Assembly (NCBI GenBank): GCA_016935955.1
Contig: JAFGPY010000106.1
Span: forward strand, 1 to 11,972
Direction of reading: 5' to 3'
DNA: 11,972 nt
Source: Planctomycetota bacterium
Lineage (GTDB): Bacteria; Planctomycetota; Phycisphaerae; FEN-1346; JAACEH01
The first letter of the stretch is position 1; every line of letters starts with the position of its first letter. Positions 6,870-11,972 of this stretch are shown here, in pieces. A program made the position numbers and the translations under genes. The notes under the pieces were generated by a model. It worked only from the letters and a program-made list of their open reading frames with translations, ran no database searches and was not told the origin of the DNA.

Positions 6870-7168
6870 GCGACAACTCGGAGTGGCTGGTCCAAAACGA
6901 ATACCAAATTGTCAAGTGTCCTCACTGCAAGGAGGAGCAGTACGCGAGGCTTACCCACATTTGGAGGGAAGGCTGTCGCGAGGAATACCATATCAACTAT
7001 CGCAAAGACCTGGCAGAACTCAAATCGTTGCTCGTGACCTACATCAGAACCCAAGATAGGCAAGTGGGCGTCGAGGAGAGAGTTGTCGAAGGGGTGTGGT
7101 GCCTCGTCGCCCGAGACAGAATCATAGGTCGGGAGGTGCACGCCCCTCCGTTTCATTCTGCACAGTAG
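6830..7168 (+). CDS. Small hypothetical protein with zinc-knuckle motif
   Basis: Not recognised. From the TTG at 6830 the product is 112 residues; from the GTG at 6866 it is 100. I see one CPHC pair (about residues 30-33 of the longer form) followed by a single Cys in WREGC, so a partial zinc-ribbon is possible, and then a charged helical stretch (YRKDLAELKSLL). The region is about 50-55% GC by hand count, clearly below its neighbours, and uses AT-richer codons, which suggests transfer or a decaying gene. Neither start has a convincing ribosome binding site; the good one belongs to the ATG at 6813 in another frame, so the gene may be frameshifted. Its TAG stop is part of the GTAG foot of the repeat that follows. 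Confidence 0.45.
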   Translation: MARRREATRRYSVSDNSEWLVQNEYQIVKCPHCKEEQYARLTHIWREGCREEYHINYRKDLAELKSLLVTYIRTQDRQVGVEERVVEGVWCLVARDRIIGREVHAPPFHSAQ

Positions 7169-7233
7169 TGTGGTGGGTGCCCCGCACCCACCGTTGACGA
7201 TGAATCCGCGTGGGTCCGGGGGACCCACCCTAC
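7165..7233. repeat. REP-like inverted pair with GTAG feet
   Basis: Unit one: GTAG (7165-7168), then GGTGGGTGC pairing with GCACCCACC (7172-7192, loop CCC). Unit two, inverted: GTGGGTCC pairing with GGACCCAC (7210-7228, loop GGG), then CTAC (7230-7233), which reads GTAG on the other strand. GTAG at the foot of a hairpin is the hallmark of REP elements handled by REP-associated tyrosine transposases. No such gene is in the window. Confidence 0.7.
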
Positions 7234-7313
7234 ATCTCCGGACGGAGAGGAGGCCGTGTGCGGCAGACAGGATACCTGTTCCGGCAGCAGCCTCTCGATG
7301 GCCGAAGAGCCAA

Positions 7314-7506
7314 GGCCCGAAGGGCCGACGAGAGTTTGGCCGGGGGCGAAGCCCCCGGAAACCAGGCATCACAGACACCTGAGCCCCGAAGGGGCGGCAC
7401 CTGTTCGTCGATCAACTGCGTCTCGCCCCGTCGGGGCTCAGAGAATTGAGAGGGTCTGGCACCGGGGGCTTCGCCCCCGGCTAAAATGCTGACGGCCCTT
7501 CGGGCC
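7314..7506. repeat. Nested mirror palindrome of six GAA/TTC-loop hairpins
   Basis: Six hairpins are arranged symmetrically around a centre near 7410. Left to right they are GGCCC/GGGCC (7314-7326, loop GAA), CCGGGGGC/GCCCCCGG (7340-7358, GAA), GCCCC/GGGGC (7383-7395, GAA), GCCCC/GGGGC (7425-7437, GTC), CCGGGGGC/GCCCCCGG (7462-7480, TTC) and GGCCC/GGGCC (7494-7506, TTC). The right half is the inverted complement of the left. The whole gap 7169-7675 has no credible gene. The parts at 7234-7313 and 7507-7675 hold nothing I recognise except a fragment of the GGTGCC-family end near 7644-7656. Confidence 0.85.
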
Positions 7507-7675
7507 TCGGCAACAGATCTACGCAGGAGTTGCGGCAGAGACCGGACATCCTCGATTTGCCGCTTGCCGTTGCCCATCGCGGCACGATCACGTGCGCCCG
7601 AATTACCGGACTGCCTCGGACAAGACCCGCCGTGACACATCGGGCCATGCCACCCCATTTCGTCTGAGAACGCGA

Positions 7676-8860
7676 TCAGGGCGTTACGGTCGGTTGCTCT
7701 TTCGGTTTCTCGGTGTTGTCCGGGGCGTTCGTTATCGTCGGTCGCTCGGTGGTTTCCTTCGTCGTGCCGGTGACGTTCGTCGGCGCCGGGGCCTTCTCGT
7801 CGACGACGGGGGTCGTCGTTGCGGCGGCCGGGGCCTTCGACTTCAGGTGTTTGTCGAAAAATTCCAGGACCATCTCGTTGAGCATCTGGCCGCCGAAGGC
7901 GTGACCTCCGCCGGCGATGGTGTGCAGCGACGACTCGACGCCCGCTTTGCGCAGGGCCTCGTCGAGGATCACGCTCTGCTGGTAAGGCACGACGCGGTCG
8001 TTGTCGCCGTGCATGATCAGGAACGGCGGATCGTCGCCGCTGACGTAGGTGATGGGACTGGCGGCGCGAGCCTTGTCCTTGAGTTCCTGCAGGGCGCCGC
8101 CCACGAGCACCGACTCCGGCGAATCGGCGGCATTGTGATCGTACTGGCTCCGCTTGTGGGCCTGCTGGGCCATGCTCAACAGGTCGCTCGGGCCGCACCA
8201 GTTGCAGACGGCCTGGACGCGGCTGGACTGGTCGAGGTGGCCGAGGGTGCCCTCGAGTTCCTTGACGTCGCCCGAGGTGCCCAGCAGGGCGGCCAGGTGC
8301 CCGCCGGCGGAGGAGCCCCAGACGCCGATCCGCTTGGGATCGATGCCGTAGGTGTCGGCGTTGCTGCGGAGCCAGCGGATGGCGGCCTTGCAGTCGTGGA
8401 TCTGCGCCGGCCAGCGTCCGTCCTGGACGAGGCGATAGTTGATGCTGGCCACGACGTAGCCCTGCATCGCGAGCGGCGTGGCCCGGCACTGTTCCTTGCT
8501 GCCGGTTCGCCATCCGCCGCCGTGAATCCAGACGACCAGCGGCCGCGGCTTGGCCGTGTCCTCGGGCACGTAGAGGTCGAGCAGCAAAGGCGTCTCGCCC
8601 GCGCGGGCGTACTCTAGGTCGCGCGTGATCTTGACGTCCTTGGGCAGGCGGACCTGCTGCGACCAGCGGACCCGGCGGGCCTCGCTGCTGCCGGTGTTGG
8701 TGGGCGTGGCCTGGTTGGTGTTGGACGGGGCCGGTCCGGGCGGCGGTCCGGGAGGCGGACCCTCCTGGGCCATGACCGCCACGGTCACGACCAGCATCGC
8801 CAGCAACATGGCCGGCACGGTCAACACGACTCCGACGCTCGAACGATTCCTGCCACACAT
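7676..8860 (-). CDS. Secreted alpha/beta-hydrolase esterase (BD-FAE/lipase-like)
   Basis: A 394-residue serine hydrolase, probably acting on acyl esters, perhaps of plant or algal polysaccharides. It has a signal peptide (hydrophobic about 11-30, likely cut near VMA-QE) and a Pro/Asn/Thr-rich linker (35-58). The catalytic domain then shows the oxyanion motif HGGGW (113-117), the nucleophile elbow G182-S-S184-A-G, Asp288 in HGDNDRVVP and His320 in GGGHAFGG. The triad is therefore complete. The order resembles BD-FAE and related carboxylesterases. Residues from about 342 onward form a Thr/Pro/Lys-rich low-complexity tail, unusual for the family, which might be glycosylated or attach to the cell surface. 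AAGGAG lies 7 bases before the ATG (plus-strand 8868-8873). The substrate is not decided by sequence. Confidence 0.92.
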   Translation of the reverse strand: MCGRNRSSVGVVLTVPAMLLAMLVVTVAVMAQEGPPPGPPPGPAPSNTNQATPTNTGSSEARRVRWSQQVRLPKDVKITRDLEYARAGETPLLLDLYVPEDTAKPRPLVVWIHGGGWRTGSKEQCRATPLAMQGYVVASINYRLVQDGRWPAQIHDCKAAIRWLRSNADTYGIDPKRIGVWGSSAGGHLAALLGTSGDVKELEGTLGHLDQSSRVQAVCNWCGPSDLLSMAQQAHKRSQYDHNAADSPESVLVGGALQELKDKARAASPITYVSGDDPPFLIMHGDNDRVVPYQQSVILDEALRKAGVESSLHTIAGGGHAFGGQMLNEMVLEFFDKHLKSKAPAAATTTPVVDEKAPAPTNVTGTTKETTERPTITNAPDNTEKPKEQPTVTP

Positions 8861-8951
8861 GGCCGCTCTCCTTGAACGACACTGGGCTATTCGGATAGGC
8901 TCGACGACCTGTTCATCACTTTATTCTACCATTTCGGCGGAGCAGGGTGCA

Positions 8952-8984
8952 GGGTGCCGTGGTCAAGCGCAGCTTGGCCACGAT
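8952..8984. repeat. GGTGCC-family hairpin, single unit
   Basis: Matches the reverse complement of 941-973 with one difference in 33 bases, and that difference is in the hairpin loop. Stem CGTGGTCAAGC with GCTTGGCCACG, loop GCA. Part of the 8861-9217 spacer, which has no gene. Confidence 0.75.
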
Positions 8985-9049
8985 AGGCAACGACAACGCG
9001 GCGACACCTCATTAAGGCCTGGCCTTCCTCTCGGCCGCGCTTCACGTCT

Positions 9050-9135
9050 GTGTTCCCCGGCCGAGGGCGGCCGGGCTACATGGCGCCCGCGGGCACGGCC
9101 CCTCGGCTTCGCTCGGGACAGGCAGGCCGTGCTAC
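9050..9135. repeat. REP-like hairpins, both with GTAG foot on the minus strand
   Basis: Bases 9050-9081 are identical to 2663-2694 inside the MITE-like element, including hairpin CCCGGCCG/CGGCCGGG and CTAC foot (9076-9079). A second, longer hairpin follows: GCACGGCC (9093-9100) pairs with GGCCGTGC (9125-9132) and is followed by TAC, so it too has a CTAC foot (9132-9135). Its loop holds the 21-base motif at 9098-9118. Confidence 0.7.
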
Positions 9136-9217
9136 GGCACTCGCTCTCCTTGGAACAACACGATTCTCTCGACGCCGCTCTTGGTTCTATCAACGCTTCG
9201 GCGGAGCGCTTATTGCA

Positions 9218-10579
9218 TCACAGAACGCGGCCCTTGTCGCCGTAGAACTCTCGTTCGCGGGCGTTCCAGGCCGCCACGAGGTCCAGGCGGCGAATCGTCG
9301 CGGGCCACGGTTCCATGGGCTCGCCGGCCCGCTCCACGGCGGCACGGAGCCGGCGGTCCAACTCGTCGCGCACGTTCGCGTGATCGGGGCTGTCGGCCAG
9401 GTTCCGCGTCTGGTACGGGTCGTTCCCATTATCGTAAAGCACCCAAACTTCATCGAGCGTCCGGGCGTAGGTCCATCGCGGCGTACGCAGTCCCCACCAC
9501 GGCGGCAGGTCGCGGCCGTCATCGATCGGCACCGGGTCCACGATAAGCACGTCCTGTTGCGGGGCGTCGCCGTCGCGGCCGCGGACCATGGCTGCAAGGT
9601 CACGACCCTGCACCGGATGGCGGCACGGCACGCCGGCCAGGCCGCAGAGGGTCGGCAACAGGTCGACCACGCCGACGAGGTGTTCGGACGTGCGGCCGGC
9701 GGGCACGCGGCCCGGTTGCCGCAGGATCAGCGGAATGCTGATCGACTCTTCCCACGGTTTCTGTTTGCGCATCTGGCCCTGGCTTTCGAGCATGTCGCCA
9801 TGGTCGCTCGTGAACACGACGAGCGTGTTCCCGGCCAGGCCGAGGTCGTCCAGGGCCCGCATCAATCGGCCCATCTGCTCGTCCAGGGCGGTCACGTGGG
9901 CGTAGTAGCCGGCGATGTCACGGCGGGCCTGCTCGGCGCGGTCCGGCGGCACGTTGGGCCGCAACTCGATCGTCGACGGATCATACATAGCCCGGAACCG
10001 TTCGGGCACTTTCTGGTAGGGATCGTGCGGCGGTCCCCAACTGAGCACCAGGCAGAACGGTTGCCGCGCGTGCTCGGTCAGAAAGTCGAGGGCCAGGTCG
10101 GTCTGCGTGACCGGTTCGTAGTCGCCGGAGGGAATCCGCTCGGGCGTGTCGCGATAGTGGAACGTGTCGAGGTAGTTGTGCGTGCAGTTGTGGACGGCCC
10201 AGAACGTGTCGAAGCCCAGCCGTCGCGGGCCCGGCGGCGTGAACTTGTCGCGCGGCACGCCGTCGAGGTGCCACTTGCCGACGTAGCCGGTCGCGTAGCC
10301 CGCGTCGCGGAAGAGCGTGCCCAGCGACGGCACATCGGTCCGGACCGCGATGTCGTTGACATAGGCTCCGTGGCCCGCGGGATAGAGTCCCGTCAGCAGC
10401 GTGCCGCGCGACGGCGTGCAGACCGGCGAGTTGCAGAACGCGCGGCTGAATCGCGTGCCCTCGGCGGCAAGGCGATCCAGGTTCGGCGTTCGCAACTGCT
10501 TCTCGCCGGCGCAGCCCATGGCCTGGCCGCGCATCTGGTCGGCGAACACCAGCAGAAGATTGGTCGGCGTGCGGCTCAT
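9218..10579 (-). CDS. Type I sulfatase (formylglycine-dependent)
   Basis: A 453-residue sulfate-ester hydrolase of the alkaline-phosphatase superfamily. The activation motif C54-T-P-S-R58 is intact; its cysteine must be converted to formylglycine by FGE or a radical-SAM maturase, neither of which is in the window. Other family features are the N-terminal metal site FADQMRG (Asp14), GKWH (101-104), PPHDPY (His185) and SDHGD (258-262). The substrate cannot be read from the sequence. The chosen start gives no signal peptide, unlike many planctomycete sulfatases, so the enzyme appears cytoplasmic. The ATG at 10579 is supported by AAGGAGG 11 bases upstream and by the N-terminal strand starting there; the in-frame extension to 10798 crosses repeats. 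A good promoter lies 40-70 bases upstream. Confidence 0.93.
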   Translation of the reverse strand: MSRTPTNLLLVFADQMRGQAMGCAGEKQLRTPNLDRLAAEGTRFSRAFCNSPVCTPSRGTLLTGLYPAGHGAYVNDIAVRTDVPSLGTLFRDAGYATGYVGKWHLDGVPRDKFTPPGPRRLGFDTFWAVHNCTHNYLDTFHYRDTPERIPSGDYEPVTQTDLALDFLTEHARQPFCLVLSWGPPHDPYQKVPERFRAMYDPSTIELRPNVPPDRAEQARRDIAGYYAHVTALDEQMGRLMRALDDLGLAGNTLVVFTSDHGDMLESQGQMRKQKPWEESISIPLILRQPGRVPAGRTSEHLVGVVDLLPTLCGLAGVPCRHPVQGRDLAAMVRGRDGDAPQQDVLIVDPVPIDDGRDLPPWWGLRTPRWTYARTLDEVWVLYDNGNDPYQTRNLADSPDHANVRDELDRRLRAAVERAGEPMEPWPATIRRLDLVAAWNAREREFYGDKGRVL

Positions 10580-10619
10580 GCGGCGGTATTCCTCCTTTGG
10601 GGCAGAGTTGCGCAGGGTC

Positions 10620-10648
10620 AGTATACCTGCGTGCCGGCGGCAAGCCAA
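10620..10648 (-). promoter_or_regulatory. Sigma-70-like promoter for the sulfatase gene
   Basis: On the minus strand TTGGCT (10648-10643) and TATACT (10625-10620) are 17 bases apart. Transcription would begin near 10613 and give a leader of about 33 bases containing the AAGGAGG site. Found by eye. Confidence 0.5.
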
Positions 10649-10674
10649 TGGCTCGTTTGTGCCGGACGCGGTGC

Positions 10675-10766
10675 CATGGCCGCTTGTGGCCATGCGTAGG
10701 CAAGCGGCGTTCGGCATGCTTCTGCCCCTCGACTTCGCTCGGGATCCTACGACAAGTAGAAGCATG
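10675..10766. repeat. GGTGCC-family hairpin plus a larger stem-loop
   Basis: CATGGCCGC pairs with GTGGCCATG (10675-10694, loop TT, one G-T pair). A second stem joins CATGCTTCT (10715-10723) to AGAAGCATG (10758-10766); its loop contains the 21-base motif (10724-10744) seen at 1803 and 9098. These fill the middle of the 10580-10941 spacer between divergent genes. Apart from the two promoters I see nothing else in it. Confidence 0.65.
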
Positions 10767-10803
10767 GCGCCCGGCAGGCCAATGGGCCGCACCCGCAATC
10801 GCT

Positions 10804-10832
10804 TTGACCGACGCGGGGCCGTCTCCTAGAAT
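10804..10832 (+). promoter_or_regulatory. Sigma-70-like promoter for the acetyltransferase gene
   Basis: TTGACC (10804-10809) and TAGAAT (10827-10832) are separated by exactly 17 bases. Transcription would begin near 10839, leaving a 5' leader of about 100 bases before the ATG at 10942. This is the best promoter match noticed in the window. Confidence 0.55.
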
Positions 10833-10941
10833 GGTCCGTGGCAGCAGATCTTCCACCTGGAATGCGACATCAAACCGCGCGAGCGGACGGTCGTTGTCAC
10901 GGTGCAAGGCGAGTAGGGGACAACGGCGGAAGGAGGATATC

Positions 10942-11724
10942 ATGGCCACGATTACGGTTCGCGAGATGCAGGCCGAGGACGAGTACTTCGTCGCCACGTG
11001 CTCGCACGTCAGCGAGTCGGCGGAGATCGATGCCTGCGGCGTGCGGCGAAGCGAGTGGCTGCGGGACCACTATGACCGAGACGTGCGGGTCCAGGTGGCG
11101 CTGGCCGACGGGCGGCACGTGGGTTTCGCCTTCGTCCTGCCGATTGAGCTGTCGCCGTCCGGTCCTCTGGGCCGTGACCTGGCGGTGCTGCCGTGCCTCT
11201 GGGTGTTGCCGAAGGAGAAGGGGCAGGGCGCGGGCCGCGCCCTGCTGGGCGCCGCCGAGGAGGAAACGAGGCGGCAGAACCGCAAGGCCCTGTGCACGAC
11301 GGCCTACACGGGCGATTCCTGGTTCATGCCGGCGTCGTTCTTCGAGCGGCACGGCTACACGGTCGTCGCCCAGGAGGGCAAGAGCCGGCTGATGTGGAAG
11401 GTGTTCGACGATTCGGCCGAGCCCCCCGTACCGTTCAAACCGCGCTACACGTTTGAGCCGATCGCGGGCAAGGTCGTCGTGGACCTGTTCTGGAGCCCGT
11501 TCTGCCAGACCACCGACATCGAAGCCCAACGGGTTCGCGAGGTGGCGGCCGAGTTCGGCGATGCCGTCGTACTGCGCGAGCAGTCGTCCGACGATCGCGA
11601 GGCGCTGCTGTGCCACCAGGTCTCGCGCGCCATCTACGTCAACGGCAGAGAGATCGGTTGGGGCTACGAGGCCCCGCGCGAAGGCATCCGCGAGGCCATC
11701 GAGAAGGCGCTCGCCGATACGTGA
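10942..11724 (+). CDS. GNAT N-acetyltransferase with C-terminal YoaP-like domain
   Basis: A 260-residue cytoplasmic protein. The N-terminal GNAT domain (about 3-155) moves an acetyl group from acetyl-CoA to an amine; its acetyl-CoA loop is KGQGAGRALL (93-102) after the strand CLWVLP, and the late FFERHGY segment (133-139) is typical. The C-terminal part (about 182-258) resembles the thioredoxin-like YoaP domain: a strand, then FWSPFC (193-198), a helix, and a second strand in SRAIYVNGREIGWG. The Cys198 site lacks the second cysteine of thioredoxins. Length and order match the YoaP family of Firmicutes and others, whose substrate is unknown to me. AGGAGG lies 5 bases before the ATG, an excellent site. 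It is expressed alone from its own promoter and ends before a strong hairpin. Confidence 0.9.
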   Translation: MATITVREMQAEDEYFVATCSHVSESAEIDACGVRRSEWLRDHYDRDVRVQVALADGRHVGFAFVLPIELSPSGPLGRDLAVLPCLWVLPKEKGQGAGRALLGAAEEETRRQNRKALCTTAYTGDSWFMPASFFERHGYTVVAQEGKSRLMWKVFDDSAEPPVPFKPRYTFEPIAGKVVVDLFWSPFCQTTDIEAQRVREVAAEFGDAVVLREQSSDDREALLCHQVSRAIYVNGREIGWGYEAPREGIREAIEKALADT

Positions 11725-11751
11725 CGCGCGAGGCCCGTCGGGACAAACAGA

Positions 11752-11788
11752 AAGGTCCGCTCCGCGCGCCCGGCGCGGAACGGACCTT
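11752..11788 (+). terminator. Strong hairpin after the acetyltransferase gene
   Basis: AAGGTCCG pairs with CGGACCTT and, inside it, TCCGCGC pairs with GCGCGGA, with one C-A mismatch and a GCCCG loop. It starts 27 bases after the stop codon. There is no T-run, so it may stabilise the 3' end or act as a non-canonical terminator. Confidence 0.5.
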
Positions 11789-11887
11789 GATCGTCGCTGT
11801 GGAACCGTCGGCGGCCTAAGCTGTCTGGCACAATGAATGCACAGCATGCTCATTGTCGCCGACTGTTTGCCGCACGATCTCAGGACC

Positions 11888-11957
11888 GGGTGCCATGGCC
11901 GCTTGCGGCCATGAGTTTTCAGGCCCACCGGCATGGCCGCAAGCGGCCATGGCACCC
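11888..11957. repeat. GGTGCC-family element, perfect inverted pair
   Basis: Two 26-base arms (11888-11913 and 11932-11957) are exact reverse complements separated by 18 bases. Each arm is itself a hairpin (CATGGCCGC with GCGGCCATG) with a 2-base loop. The outer ends are GGGTGCC and GGCACCC. This is the cleanest copy of the family in the window. Bases 11789-11887 and 11958-11972 hold nothing recognisable. Confidence 0.85.
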
Positions 11958-11972
11958 CGTTCCTCGGGTCTC

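Noticed and set aside
5366..7378. 670-codon open frame on the minus strand
   Set aside because: It lies antisense to the DUF2148 and racemase genes, which have clear family motifs. Its residue composition (Arg, His, Ala, Gly-rich) is that of a high-GC shadow frame.
7165..7506. CRISPR array
   Set aside because: The repeats are palindromes of different sequences in mirrored order, not direct repeats with regular spacers, and there are no cas genes nearby.
7314..7506. Integron attC site or replication origin
   Set aside because: No integrase, attI, DnaA-box cluster, iterons or replication gene is seen, and the mirrored six-hairpin order does not match attC structure.
7230..8882. 550-codon minus-strand frame overlapping the esterase
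   Set aside because: Same strand but another frame than the esterase with its complete triad. It also reads through the palindromic repeats and is Arg/Gly/Pro-rich low complexity.
8923..8928. TAGAAT as a -10 box for the esterase (minus strand)
   Set aside because: No acceptable -35 at 16-18 bases, and it is in an AT-rich spot where such a hexamer is easily found by chance.
9050..10699. 549-codon plus-strand frame opposite the sulfatase
   Set aside because: Antisense to a gene with intact sulfatase motifs; it starts in a REP repeat and shows no recognisable domain.
1..11972. tRNA, rRNA or riboswitch genes
   Set aside because: I saw no cloverleaf with a TTCRA-type T-arm, no rRNA core motif and no riboswitch consensus. 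Covariance-model scanning would be needed to exclude weak ones.

Overview
The window is about 12 kb of high-GC bacterial chromosome. My hand counts of core coding stretches give 63-65% GC. It carries ten credible protein genes plus one small doubtful reading frame. The gene content is a leucyl-tRNA synthetase tail, paired zinc-ribbon membrane proteins, a RodA-type glycosyltransferase, a lipoprotein, a one-domain sulfatase and a secreted carbohydrate-esterase-like hydrolase. Together with intergenic spaces packed with palindromic repeats, this fits an uncultured member of the Planctomycetota or a related PVC lineage. That placement is an inference from style and gene content; no marker gene here settles it.

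Layout. Bases 1-825 hold the 3' end of leuS, whose middle part is clearly AT-richer than its two ends. Bases 826-2581 hold two tandem paralogues, each an N-terminal CxxC...CxxC zinc ribbon followed by two membrane helices and a soluble tail. Each is preceded by a nearly identical 105-base hairpin-rich leader that also supplies the ribosome binding site. Bases 2578-2713 hold a MITE-like element bounded by CTAG. It lies between the second paralogue and the convergent rodA gene, and both genes stop inside its ends. rodA (minus strand, 2710-4185) has an unusual insertion of about 90 residues. After a divergent spacer with another paired-hairpin repeat, a plus-strand group follows: a lipoprotein (4479-5465), a DUF2148 ferredoxin-like protein (5540-6073) and an Asp/Glu racemase-family protein (6080-6778). 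The last two are almost certainly co-transcribed. A small zinc-ribbon-like ORF of lower GC (6830-7168) comes next, possibly frameshifted. Bases 7165-7506 are almost entirely palindromic repeats, including one nested mirror array of six hairpins. Two minus-strand genes follow, a secreted alpha/beta hydrolase (7676-8860) and a sulfatase (9218-10579). The plus-strand GNAT/YoaP-like acetyltransferase (10942-11724) closes the coding part.

How the genes work together. Apart from the DUF2148-racemase pair and the paralogue pair I see no strong operon or defence, secretion or biosynthetic system. The sulfatase and esterase would suit breakdown of decorated polysaccharides, but they are separated by 357 bases and each has its own ribosome binding site. 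The most unusual content is non-coding. At least six sequence-distinct hairpin repeat families share one design, two hairpins in inverted orientation. Several carry the GTAG foot known from REP elements, and stop codons fall inside several of them. No transposase is present in the window to explain them.
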